Translations under genes and position numbers: made by a program
From: CAZEFK01 sp964511405
GTDB taxonomy: Bacteria; Pseudomonadota; Alphaproteobacteria; Elsterales; Elsteraceae
Reading direction: 5' to 3'
Length of the DNA: 29,770 nucleotides
NCBI GenBank assembly: GCA_964511405.1
Contig: CAZEFK010000084.1
Coordinates: 1 to 29,770, forward strand
The notes under the pieces: model-generated
Databases searched by the model: none
What the model was told of the DNA's origin: nothing
What the model saw: only the letters and a program-made list of their open reading frames with translations
Part shown: piece by piece, positions 7,645 through 14,161 of the stretch
Numbering within the stretch: the first letter of the stretch is position 1
How the letters are laid out: each line of letters starts with the position of its first letter

Positions 7645-8187
7645 TCAGCGCTGCTTGAGGCGGTCCCGAGCGCGTTCTAGGATTTCATCCGACAGTGGCG
7701 TCCCGGATAGAATCCTCGCCAGAGTCATCGCACCAATCATCGTGGCGTAGTCGATCATTGCGTCGGCTTGAGATTCACGATTGCCGGCAAGGGCGCTGAC
7801 CATCTTTTCAACAATGTGGGCGGCCGCAACCTTAGTCTCTCCCTCCAGGCGCGCTGCCTCGCTGCCAAGAGCAGCCATCGGACAAGTTGGCGTCGGGGCA
7901 TCGCGGTGGGCGGCCGACAAGTAGCTGGCGATCGCGGCGTCTCGGCCCTCACGCAGGCGACGTGACCGCATCTGTTCCGCAGTGACGTCGCCGGCCATCT
8001 TGAGCGCCTCCGTCACAAGATGTTCCTTGCTGCGGAAGTGCTTGTAGAAGCCCCCGTGCGTGAGACCGGCACCGGACATGATGTCCGACAGACTCGTCTC
8101 GGCGATTCCGGTGCGGCGGATGTGGTCCGCTGCAGCCATGACGATAGCCCGCCGCGTCTCCGCCGCTTCCTTGTTCGACTTCCGCAA
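7645..8187 (-). CDS. TetR/AcrR family transcriptional repressor
   Basis: The 180-residue regulator has an N-terminal TetR helix-turn-helix (about residues 10-56), including SLSDIMSGAGLTHGGFYKHF, followed by SKEHLV. The C-terminal ligand domain contains TPTCPMAALGSEAARL, a pattern common in one AcrR subgroup. The start is a TTG at 8187 preceded by a strong purine-rich ribosome binding site (complement of 8190-8199). It diverges from the amidase gene, and a tandem palindrome in the 101-nt gap is the obvious operator, so it probably represses both itself and the amidase-monooxygenase pair. Its 3' end lies 7 nt from the stop of the convergent barrel gene, leaving no room for a terminator. Base composition is less GC-rich than its neighbours. 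The inducer is unknown. Confidence 0.93.
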   Translation of the reverse strand: MRKSNKEAAETRRAIVMAAADHIRRTGIAETSLSDIMSGAGLTHGGFYKHFRSKEHLVTEALKMAGDVTAEQMRSRRLREGRDAAIASYLSAAHRDAPTPTCPMAALGSEAARLEGETKVAAAHIVEKMVSALAGNRESQADAMIDYATMIGAMTLARILSGTPLSDEILERARDRLKQR

Positions 8188-8230
8188 AGCCTCCCTCCCG
8201 GCTGCCGTTCGAAACGCCCTTGACGGTTTG

Positions 8231-8272
8231 GATGTTACATGACATCTAATTGGATGTCACGCGACATCTAAT
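8231..8272. promoter_or_regulatory. Tandem palindromic operator for the TetR repressor
   Basis: Two copies of a 20-bp unit (8231-8250 and 8253-8272) match at 17 of 20 positions and begin exactly 22 bp apart. Each contains the inverted repeat GATGTY-N4-GACATC followed by TAAT. The middle half-sites also pair with each other (TGACATC at 8240-8246, GATGTCA at 8253-8259). The array lies between the divergent starts of the TetR gene and the amidase. A spacing of two helical turns fits two repressor dimers binding the same face cooperatively. The symmetry is seen directly; the binding protein is inferred from position. Confidence 0.8.
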
Positions 8273-8288
8273 CTGATTGGGGACCGTT

Positions 8289-9737
8289 GTGCAGGACCAG
8301 CTAGCCCCAGCCGCCGCGCCTGAAAACGAACTCACCTGGATGAGCTTGGCCGACGCCGCACGCGCCATCCGCAAGGGTGACGTGACTGCCGAAGCCTATG
8401 TGTCCGCGCTCCTGCGCCAGGCCCGGCTCCATTCCGATCTGAAGGCCTTCATCACCCTTGACGAGCATGGCGCACTCGCGGCGGCCCGCGAGGCCGACCG
8501 GGCCCGCGCGGACGGCCGATCGGCTCCACTGTTGGGCGTCCCGCTTGGCGTTAAGGACAGTTACCTCACCGCTGGGCTCCGCACGACCTTAGGCGTCGGC
8601 GCCCTCAAGGACTTCCGGCCGACCGAGGACGCCGACGCGGTCGCCCTGCTCAAGGGCGCCGGCGCCATCGTCATGGGCAAGAACAATCTGGTTGAATTGT
8701 CCTACGGCCTGACAGGCGACAACGCAGCTTGGGGCCAAGCCGGCAATCCCCGTGCTCCCGGACACGTCACCGGCGGTTCATCGAGCGGTTCGGCCGCAGC
8801 GGTGGCCGCCCGCCTGGTCCCCGCGGCCCTCGGCGGCGATACCATCGGCTCGATCCGGGTGCCGGCCGCCTTGTGCGGCGTCGTAGGGTTCAAGCCCACC
8901 ACGGGCCGCTGGCCGCGCGAAGGCGTGGCCCCGATCTCCTTCACGCTCGACACCACCGGCGTCTTTGCGCGTCGTGTCGAAGATTGCGCCCTGATCGACC
9001 AAGTTGTGGCCAATGCCCCGGCGATGGGGCCAGACGCGCGCACGGATCTGAAGGGCGTTCGGTTCGCAGTCGCGCCGCGTCAGTATCTGACCTTGGTGGC
9101 CCCCGAGGTCGAGGCGCAGTTCCGCCACACGCTTGTTCGCCTTGCCGACGCCGGCGCCGAAATCGTCGAGGTTGACCTCGGCGAGGATTTCCAGGGGCTG
9201 GCCCTGCAGACGACCTGGGGGCTCTTCTTCCGCGAAACCAAGGGGTCCCTGACGGAATTCCTGGAGCGCCACGCAATCCCAGTGACCTTCGAGCAGTTGC
9301 ACGCGAGCCTTCGCCCCGGCATCAAGGAAGCCTGGGACCACTTTGTGATTCCCGGCAGCCCTGGTTATTTGTCCGAGGAGGCCTATCACGCCCTGACCGT
9401 CGCTCGGCTGGCGGTGAAGGCGCGCATGGGCGAGGTGTTCACCCGTCATGGTGCCAGCGCCCTGATCTTCCCGACCACGCCTTGCACGGCCCCGGCCGTC
9501 GGTCATCAAGACCGCTTCACCGTCGCCGGGCAGGCGGTCGATTTCCGGGTGCTGGCCAACAACACGATCCCCGCCAGCGGCGCCGGCCTGCCTGGGATCA
9601 GCCTGCCGATCGGCCTCGACGACCATCACTTGCCGATCGGGATGGAACTCGACGGTCCGGAAGGTCAGGACCGCGCACTCCTCACACTTGCGGCCCGCGT
9701 GGAGAAGGTCCTCGGCGCCGAAACCCGCAAGTTCTGA
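8289..9737 (+). CDS. Amidase signature family hydrolase
   Basis: The predicted 482-residue enzyme hydrolyses an amide bond with the Ser-cisSer-Lys triad of the amidase signature family. Visible residues are K89 in GVPLGVKDSY, the cis-Ser in TGGSSSGSA (about S164), and the nucleophile S188 in GGDTIGSIRVPA. The usual second Gly before the nucleophile motif (DTGGS) is Ile here, a modest variation. The substrate cannot be deduced; GatA is unlikely because no gatB/gatC lie nearby. The preferred start is GTG 8289 with GGGGA just upstream; a TTG at 8277 would overlap that ribosome binding site. It is followed 24 nt later by an ABM-domain gene and controlled, by inference, from the TetR operator. The set resembles a small inducible catabolic or detoxification cassette. 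Confidence 0.93.
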   Translation: MQDQLAPAAAPENELTWMSLADAARAIRKGDVTAEAYVSALLRQARLHSDLKAFITLDEHGALAAAREADRARADGRSAPLLGVPLGVKDSYLTAGLRTTLGVGALKDFRPTEDADAVALLKGAGAIVMGKNNLVELSYGLTGDNAAWGQAGNPRAPGHVTGGSSSGSAAAVAARLVPAALGGDTIGSIRVPAALCGVVGFKPTTGRWPREGVAPISFTLDTTGVFARRVEDCALIDQVVANAPAMGPDARTDLKGVRFAVAPRQYLTLVAPEVEAQFRHTLVRLADAGAEIVEVDLGEDFQGLALQTTWGLFFRETKGSLTEFLERHAIPVTFEQLHASLRPGIKEAWDHFVIPGSPGYLSEEAYHALTVARLAVKARMGEVFTRHGASALIFPTTPCTAPAVGHQDRFTVAGQAVDFRVLANNTIPASGAGLPGISLPIGLDDHHLPIGMELDGPEGQDRALLTLAARVEKVLGAETRKF

Positions 9738-9761
9738 TCGCCCCCAAAAACCGAGGCAAAC

Positions 9762-10076
9762 ATGCATGAAGACACGGAATCGGTGGTTCTGATCAACACT
9801 TTCACCGTAGCGCGGGATAAACAAGAGCAGTTGATCGAGTTACTAACTGAGGTGACCCGCGAGTCGATTGTTGGGGCGCCGGGGTTCTTGTCGGCAACTC
9901 TCCATCGAAGCCTCGATGGGCTGAAGGTGACCATGTACGCGCGCTGGCGCAGCGAAGCGGACTACGTGGCAATGCGCCAGAGCGGGCAATCCCACGTCGC
10001 GTTGGCCGCAATCTCCAAGATCGCCATGTTCGAACCTGGCATGTACCAGATTGTGCGAGAGTTTCGCCCTGGATAA
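9762..10076 (+). CDS. Antibiotic biosynthesis monooxygenase (ABM) domain protein
   Basis: The 104-residue protein is a single ferredoxin-like ABM domain. The pattern is a first strand VVLINTFTVARDKQEQLIELL, split here at residues 8-20 and after, a central GAPGFLSATLHRSLDG, and a final strand with MYARWRSEADY. Members act as cofactor-independent monooxygenases (quinone-forming, or heme-degrading IsdG-like) or only as dimeric stress proteins, so the reaction is open. It lies 24 nt behind the amidase and is probably co-transcribed and TetR-controlled. Its size is normal for the family, so it looks intact. Downstream DNA becomes repetitive and gene-poor, marking the edge of this cassette. Confidence 0.88.
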   Translation: MHEDTESVVLINTFTVARDKQEQLIELLTEVTRESIVGAPGFLSATLHRSLDGLKVTMYARWRSEADYVAMRQSGQSHVALAAISKIAMFEPGMYQIVREFRPG

Positions 10077-10144
10077 GGTTGCGCGACGACAACCAGGGTG
10101 GGTGTGAGCGTCAATCAGGATGACGGTTGAAGCCGCCGCGCCCG
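10077..10144. other. Short spacer between ABM gene and repeat cluster
   Basis: This 68-nt spacer contains no credible ORF. I see no strong hairpin followed by a T-run, so no intrinsic terminator can be assigned for the amidase-ABM operon. Confidence 0.4.
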
Positions 10145-10202
10145 AAATTACGGTGACAGTGCATTGAATTGGACAAATTACGGTGACAGTGCATTGAATT
10201 GG
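10145..10202 (+). repeat. Left pair of 28-bp direct repeats (RAYT/REP-type terminal repeat)
   Basis: Two identical 28-nt copies lie at 10145-10172 and 10175-10202, separated by 2 nt. Both contain the 18-nt core ATTACGGTGACAGTGCAT (10147-10164 and 10177-10194). The same core appears inverted at 10405-10422 and 10431-10448. Similar GGTGACAGT sequences commonly flank REP-associated tyrosine (Y1) transposase genes in Proteobacteria (recalled, not searched). Confidence 0.85.
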
Positions 10203-10324
10203 CGGGCGTGTCGACTGTGTCGGGCCGAGGCGATCGGGCGGCGACGACGCCTTCCTGGCATGGCTCGAGGCGGCGAGCGGGCGCACATTGCGCCCGGCAA
10301 AGCGCGGGACCATGTCGAAGAAAC

Positions 10325-10338
10325 ATGCACTGTCACCG
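10325..10338 (-). repeat. Partial inverted copy of the repeat core
   Basis: The 14 nt ATGCACTGTCACCG match the start of the inverted 18-nt core found intact at 10405 and 10431. It sits inside the transposase remnant frame and immediately precedes the 12-bp tandem units. Confidence 0.7.
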
Positions 10339-10374
10339 CCCATGGCACGGCCCATGGCACGGCCCATGGCACGG
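10339..10374 (+). repeat. Three tandem 12-bp units CCCATGGCACGG
   Basis: Three perfect copies lie at 10339-10350, 10351-10362 and 10363-10374. In the remnant transposase frame they read as PMAR repeated three times. Perfect identity points to recent slippage duplication. Confidence 0.9.
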
Positions 10375-10399
10375 CCGGCAACTGTGGCTCATGCCGAAA

Positions 10400-10449
10400 G
10401 AAATATGCACTGTCACCGTAATTAAGAAATATGCACTGTCACCGTAATT
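10400..10449 (-). repeat. Right pair of inverted terminal-type repeats
   Basis: Two identical 24-nt copies (10400-10423 and 10426-10449) have 2 nt between them. Each carries the exact reverse complement of the left 18-nt core. Together with the left pair they bracket about 200 bp of decayed DNA, the layout of a non-autonomous or decayed RAYT-mobilised element. Confidence 0.85.
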
Positions 10450-10694
10450 CCGTAATTCTCGGCTGGGGCTTCGGCTATGGCTGGGCGGTGCTGGCCGACC
10501 CGACGGCGACCGGCTCGCCGCAATCGCCAAGCACGCTGCAATGGGGCGGCGTCTACGGCAACCGCTGGTTCGTCGATCGCCGCCGCGGGCTGAGCCTGGT
10601 GCTGCTGACCAACACGGCCTACGAAGGCATGAACGGGCGGCTGACCATCGACTTGCGCGACGCCCTCTACCGGGCCCTCGACGGGACGGCCTGA
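10450..10694 (+). pseudogene. Truncated serine hydrolase (class C beta-lactamase-like), C-terminal stump
   Basis: The frame leading to the TGA at 10692-10694 encodes about 80 residues that read like the C-terminal end of beta-lactamase-related serine hydrolases (EstB/AmpC-like fold). It has GWGFGYGWAVL, then a WGGVYGNRWFVDRRRGL segment and a LVLLTNTAYEG strand. The catalytic SxxK and YxN motifs, which would lie 200-300 residues upstream, are missing. The coding sequence abuts the right repeat, where the frame reads MHCHRN before joining the homologous part. The gene was therefore truncated by the element or by an associated deletion. No start or ribosome binding site is evident, so it is probably not expressed as a functional protein. 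Confidence 0.75.
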
Positions 10695-10798
10695 GCCCAA
10701 GTGAATTGCCTTCATCCGACATGTCGGCGTTCTCGTTTGCCCGCACGGACGCGATGCGGACAGTGGTCGGGCACGACCAACCGGCGGAGTGCCCTCTC
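10695..10798. promoter_or_regulatory. Upstream region of the enoyl-CoA hydratase gene
   Basis: This 104-nt gap holds a perfect 12-bp palindrome, CCGACATGTCGG at 10716-10727, which could be a regulator site. A GGAG at 10786-10789 serves as ribosome binding site for the ATG at 10799. No clear promoter boxes are recognisable. Confidence 0.35.
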
Positions 10799-11587
10799 AT
10801 GCCCGATCTTGTCCTGTCTGCCGTCGCCGACGGCGTCGCCACGCTCACCCTCAACCGGCCGGAGAAGCTGAACGCGCTCAGCTATGCCCTGATCGACGCC
10901 CTGGCCGCGCGCCTCGATGCGCTGGAGCGGGACGACCGGGTCGGCGCCGTCGTCCTGACCGGCGCCGGGCGCGCCTTCTCCGCCGGCGCCGACATCGCCG
11001 AGTTCGCGGGCAGCATCGCCGCCGGGCCGGCGGCGGCGCTGCGCGACTTCGTGCGCCGCGGTCAGGCGCTGACCGCCCGCATCGAAGCGTTCCCCAAGCC
11101 GGTGATCGCGGCCGTCAACGGCCTGGCGTTCGGCGGCGGCTGCGAGATCGTCGAAGCCGCGCCGCTGGCGGTCGCGAGTGCCGACGCGACCTTCGCCAAG
11201 CCCGAGATCCGCCTGGGCATGCCGCCGACCTTCGGCGGCACCCAGCGCCTGCCGCGCCTGGCCGGGCGGAAGCGCGCCCTGGAGCACCTGCTGACCGGCG
11301 ATCCCTTCCCGGCCGCGCGGGCCCTGGAGCTGGGCCTGGTCAGCCAGGTGGTCCCGGCGGACCAGGTCCTGCCCGCCGCCCACGCGCTCGCGCAACGCAT
11401 CCGGCGGCATTCACCCCTGGCCGTGGCCGCGATCCTGGCCGCGGCCACCCGCGGCCTCAACCTGACGATCGGCGACGGGCTGCAGGCCGAGGCCGAACAG
11501 TTCGCCCGGCTGGTGTCGACCGCCGACCTGCGCGAAGGCCTGGACGCCTGGCAGGCCCGCCGGCCGCCCGCCTTCACGGCGCGGTGA
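10799..11587 (+). CDS. Enoyl-CoA hydratase/isomerase family protein
   Basis: The 262-residue crotonase-fold protein acts on acyl-CoA thioesters. The oxyanion-hole elements are seen as SAGADI (61-66) and FGGGCE (111-116). Two acidic residues occupy the positions of the classical hydratase glutamates, E116 in GGGCEI and E136 in KPEIRLG, so a true hydratase is plausible. The TFGGTQRLPRLAG stretch (144-156) and the C-terminal helical trimerisation region (about 200-260) are also typical. The gene stands alone between decayed DNA and a convergent LysR gene, overlapping the latter's 3' end by 14 nt, so the pathway cannot be deduced. Fatty-acid or aromatic acyl-CoA degradation are the usual options. 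Confidence 0.92.
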   Translation: MPDLVLSAVADGVATLTLNRPEKLNALSYALIDALAARLDALERDDRVGAVVLTGAGRAFSAGADIAEFAGSIAAGPAAALRDFVRRGQALTARIEAFPKPVIAAVNGLAFGGGCEIVEAAPLAVASADATFAKPEIRLGMPPTFGGTQRLPRLAGRKRALEHLLTGDPFPAARALELGLVSQVVPADQVLPAAHALAQRIRRHSPLAVAAILAAATRGLNLTIGDGLQAEAEQFARLVSTADLREGLDAWQARRPPAFTAR

Positions 11588-12455
11588 GGGCGCCTCGTAT
11601 CCACGCGCCGAAGGCCCGGATCTCGGGCCGCGCCGGACCGTCCCGGGCCGTGACGAGCCAATAGCCGGTGCGGCAGGTCCGCGGCGGGCCCAGCACCGGC
11701 GCCAGGCGGCCGGCCGCGATGTCGCCGGCGACCAGCGGCAGCCGGCCGATGGCGACGCCCAGCCCCTGGGCGGCGGCCTCCAGCGCCATATGGATGGTAT
11801 CGAAGCGCGGGCCCCGGTCCGATCCGCCGGGATCGGTGCCGGCGAGCGCCGACCAGCTCTGCCAGTCCTCGCGCACGCTCGACACATGCAGACGCGGGAC
11901 CGCGGCCAGGTCCCGATGCGACCGGATGCCCGCGGCCACCGCCGGGGCTGCGACCGGCACCAGGGCCTCCCGGACCAGACAGTCCGCCTCGACCCCCGGC
12001 CAGCCGCCCTCGCCCATGCGGATCGCCAGATCGACGCCGTCGCGCGGGATGTCCACCGCGCGATGATCGGTGTCGACCATCACCTCGATCGCCGGATGCG
12101 CCGCACTGAAGGCGGGCAGGTTGGGGATCAGCCAGCGCAGGCCGAAGGTCGGCGCCACGCTGATCCGGAGGCGGACGGCCGGCCGCCGGCCGGGCATGGC
12201 TGCCGCGCCCTCGGCCAGCGCCGCCAGCGCGGCGCGCACCGTCGGCAGGTAGGCCGCACCGGCCGCGGTCAGCGCCAGGCTGCGGTTGGCGCGCGCGAAC
12301 AGCGGCACGCCCAGCCACGCCTCCAGGCCCTGGATGCCGTGGCTGACTGCGCTTGGCGTCAGATGCAGCTCGGCAGCCGCCTGCTTGAAGCTCAAATGCC
12401 GGCCAGCCGCCTCGAACAGGCGCAGGCTGTTGAGCGGTGGCAGTCGGTCGGCCAA
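11574..12455 (-). CDS. LysR-family transcriptional regulator, GcvA-like
   Basis: The 293-residue regulator has an N-terminal winged helix-turn-helix (about residues 6-65; LPPLNSLRLFEAAGRHLSF, then LTPSAVSHGIQGLE) and a LysR substrate-binding domain (about 92-290). The opening LNSLRLFEAAGRHLSF, the VSHGIQ recognition helix, and the FGLRWLIPNL segment at about 105 are hallmarks of the GcvA subgroup, which also includes beta-lactamase (AmpR) regulators. It is transcribed divergently from the oligopeptide importer with an 85-nt gap, so control of that importer is likely. The convergent enoyl-CoA hydratase could be a second target. The effector is unknown. Confidence 0.93.
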   Translation of the reverse strand: MADRLPPLNSLRLFEAAGRHLSFKQAAAELHLTPSAVSHGIQGLEAWLGVPLFARANRSLALTAAGAAYLPTVRAALAALAEGAAAMPGRRPAVRLRISVAPTFGLRWLIPNLPAFSAAHPAIEVMVDTDHRAVDIPRDGVDLAIRMGEGGWPGVEADCLVREALVPVAAPAVAAGIRSHRDLAAVPRLHVSSVREDWQSWSALAGTDPGGSDRGPRFDTIHMALEAAAQGLGVAIGRLPLVAGDIAAGRLAPVLGPPRTCRTGYWLVTARDGPARPEIRAFGAWIRGALTAP

Positions 12456-12540
12456 GGATTTCCTCAGTAACGATAATGGTCAGACCGGCACGCGGGCTGC
12501 TAGGCTTTCCGGCAACGATATCAAACACAGGAGGAGTGCC
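12456..12540. promoter_or_regulatory. Divergent LysR / oligopeptide importer control region
   Basis: This 85-nt region lies between the LysR start and the first importer gene. It is richer in A/T than its surroundings and contains two copies of AACGATA (12469-12475 and 12514-12520). It ends in a strong CAGGAGGAG ribosome binding site at 12529-12536 for the ATG at 12541. A LysR-type binding site is expected here, but I cannot define it by eye. Confidence 0.4.
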
Positions 12541-14154
12541 ATGTCCCTATGGTGCAAGACGCGGCGCGTGGCCGCCGCCGTGGCCCTGGCGGCGGGCCTT
12601 GCCGCGGGCGGCGCCTGGACCGGCGCCCAGGCCGCCCAGGTGCTCAATGTCGGCAACGGGTCCGAGCCCGACACCCTCGACCCGCAGCGCTCGTCGGATA
12701 CCCAGACGGCCCAGATCCTGTACAGCCTGCTCGAAGGCCTGGTGACGCTCGGGCCGGCCGGCCAGATCGTGCCCGGCGTCGCCGAGAGCTGGGACATCGC
12801 CGAGGATGGGCTGACCTATACCTTCCACCTGCGCGCCAATGCCAAATGGTCGAACGGCGATCCCGTCACCGCCGACGACTTCGTCTATTCGCTGCGCCGC
12901 GGTGTCGATCCCAAGACCGGCAGCATCTACCAGTTCATCCTGTACCCGATCGTCAATGCCAAGGAGATCACGGACGGGACCGAGAAGGACGTGACCAAGA
13001 TGGGGGTGGCGGCGACCGACCCCCGCACCCTGATGATCAAGCTGAAGGAGGTCACGCCGTTCTTCCTGGGACTGCTGACCCACCACATGGGCATGCCGGT
13101 CAACCGCAAGGCGATCGAGGCCAACGGCAACGACTGGACCAAGCCCGGCAAGTTCGTCGGCAACGGCGCCTTCAAGCTGTCCGAATGGGTGCCCCAGTCC
13201 AAGCTGACCGTGGTCAAGAACGAGGCTTACTGGGACGCCGCCAACGTCAAGCTCGACCAGGTGACCTACAAGCCGATCGAAAGCGAGGCCGCCGAGTTCA
13301 ATGCCTACCGGGCCGGCGAGCTTGACGTCACCAACCTGGTGCCGGCCGAGCAGCTCGCCAACATCCGCCAGACCATGGCGTCCGAGTTCAGGCTCTCGCC
13401 GCGCCTCGGCACCTATTATTACTCGCTCAACATGACGCGCGAGCCGTTCAAGTCCAACCCGAACCTGCGCCGGGCGCTGAGCCTGGCGATCGACCGCGAC
13501 TTCCTGGTCGAGAAGATCACCGCGGCCGGCGAGCTGCCGGCGACTTCGTTCACGCCGCCCAGCGTCGCCAACTACAAGCCGCCGCAGGCCTATTGGGCGT
13601 CGATGTCGAAGGCCGACCGCCTGGCCGAGGCCAAGAAGGCCTTCGCCGCCGCCGGCTACGGCCCGAGCAAGCCCCTGAAGCTGGAGATCCTGTACAACAC
13701 CGCCGACGTCCACAAGCGCATCGCCGTGGCCGTCGCCGGCATGTGGAAGCAGGCCCTGGGCGTCGAGACCGAGCTGCGCAACGTCGAGTTCAAGGTCAAG
13801 CTGGCCGAGGTGCGGGCGCGCAACTACACGGTCTCGCGCGACGGCTGGATCGCCGACTATGACGACGTCAACACCTTCCTCAGCCTGAACAAATCCGACG
13901 CCCTGGACCAGAACACCTCGGGCTACAGCAACCCGGCCTATGACAAGCTGGTCGATCAGGCGTCCGCGACCCAGGACCTGAAGAAGCGGGCCGACATCTA
14001 TGCCCAGGCGGAAGCGATCCTGCTCAACGACGATCCGGTCGTCCCGCTGTACTTCTATGTCAACAAGACGCTGGTGAAGCCTTATGTGAAGGGCTACGAG
14101 AATGCCGCCCAGGGCTTCCATCTGGCCAAGTACATGAGCGTCGAGCCGCACTGA
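12541..14154 (+). CDS. oppA: Oligopeptide ABC transporter substrate-binding protein
   Basis: The 537-residue periplasmic binding protein belongs to the family 5 (OppA/MppA) solute-binding proteins. A signal peptide with an AQAA cleavage region ends near residue 31. The mature protein opens with GSEPDTLDPQRSSD, continues with LTYTFHLRANAKWSNGDPVT (split by positions about 97-116), and has a typical lobe with LGTYYYSLNMTREPF. The family signature around the first lobe (EGLVTLGPAGQIVPGVAESW) is intact. It captures peptides or similar ligands and delivers them to the OppBC permeases. A strong ribosome binding site fixes the start. It is the first gene of a five-gene operon and probably the most highly translated. 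The ligand is not predictable; murein tripeptide or general oligopeptides are usual for this length and type. Confidence 0.94.
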   Translation: MSLWCKTRRVAAAVALAAGLAAGGAWTGAQAAQVLNVGNGSEPDTLDPQRSSDTQTAQILYSLLEGLVTLGPAGQIVPGVAESWDIAEDGLTYTFHLRANAKWSNGDPVTADDFVYSLRRGVDPKTGSIYQFILYPIVNAKEITDGTEKDVTKMGVAATDPRTLMIKLKEVTPFFLGLLTHHMGMPVNRKAIEANGNDWTKPGKFVGNGAFKLSEWVPQSKLTVVKNEAYWDAANVKLDQVTYKPIESEAAEFNAYRAGELDVTNLVPAEQLANIRQTMASEFRLSPRLGTYYYSLNMTREPFKSNPNLRRALSLAIDRDFLVEKITAAGELPATSFTPPSVANYKPPQAYWASMSKADRLAEAKKAFAAAGYGPSKPLKLEILYNTADVHKRIAVAVAGMWKQALGVETELRNVEFKVKLAEVRARNYTVSRDGWIADYDDVNTFLSLNKSDALDQNTSGYSNPAYDKLVDQASATQDLKKRADIYAQAEAILLNDDPVVPLYFYVNKTLVKPYVKGYENAAQGFHLAKYMSVEPH

Positions 14155-14161
14155 TCGCGCG

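Larger units (their letters stand above)
10201..10425 (+). pseudogene. C-terminal remnant of REP-associated Y1 transposase (RAYT)
   Basis: The frame following the TGA at 10195-10197 is open to the TAA at 10423-10425. Its middle, GGDDAFLAWLEAASGRTL (from 10237) then RPAKRG, resembles the C-terminal end of IS200-like/RAYT transposases. The frame then runs through a degenerate repeat copy, three 12-bp tandem units read as repeated PMAR, and ends MHCHRN inside the right terminal repeat, an ending I associate with these transposases. The catalytic region (HUH motif and Tyr) is absent, so it cannot be active. It most likely marks an old insertion that has lost its 5' part. The homology call is from memory of the family and needs a profile search. 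Confidence 0.6.

Noticed and set aside
10145..10449. CRISPR-like array of short repeats
   Set aside because: The repeats are in pairs of opposite orientation with only 2-nt spacers between neighbours and no cas genes. This fits transposon-type terminal repeats, not CRISPR.
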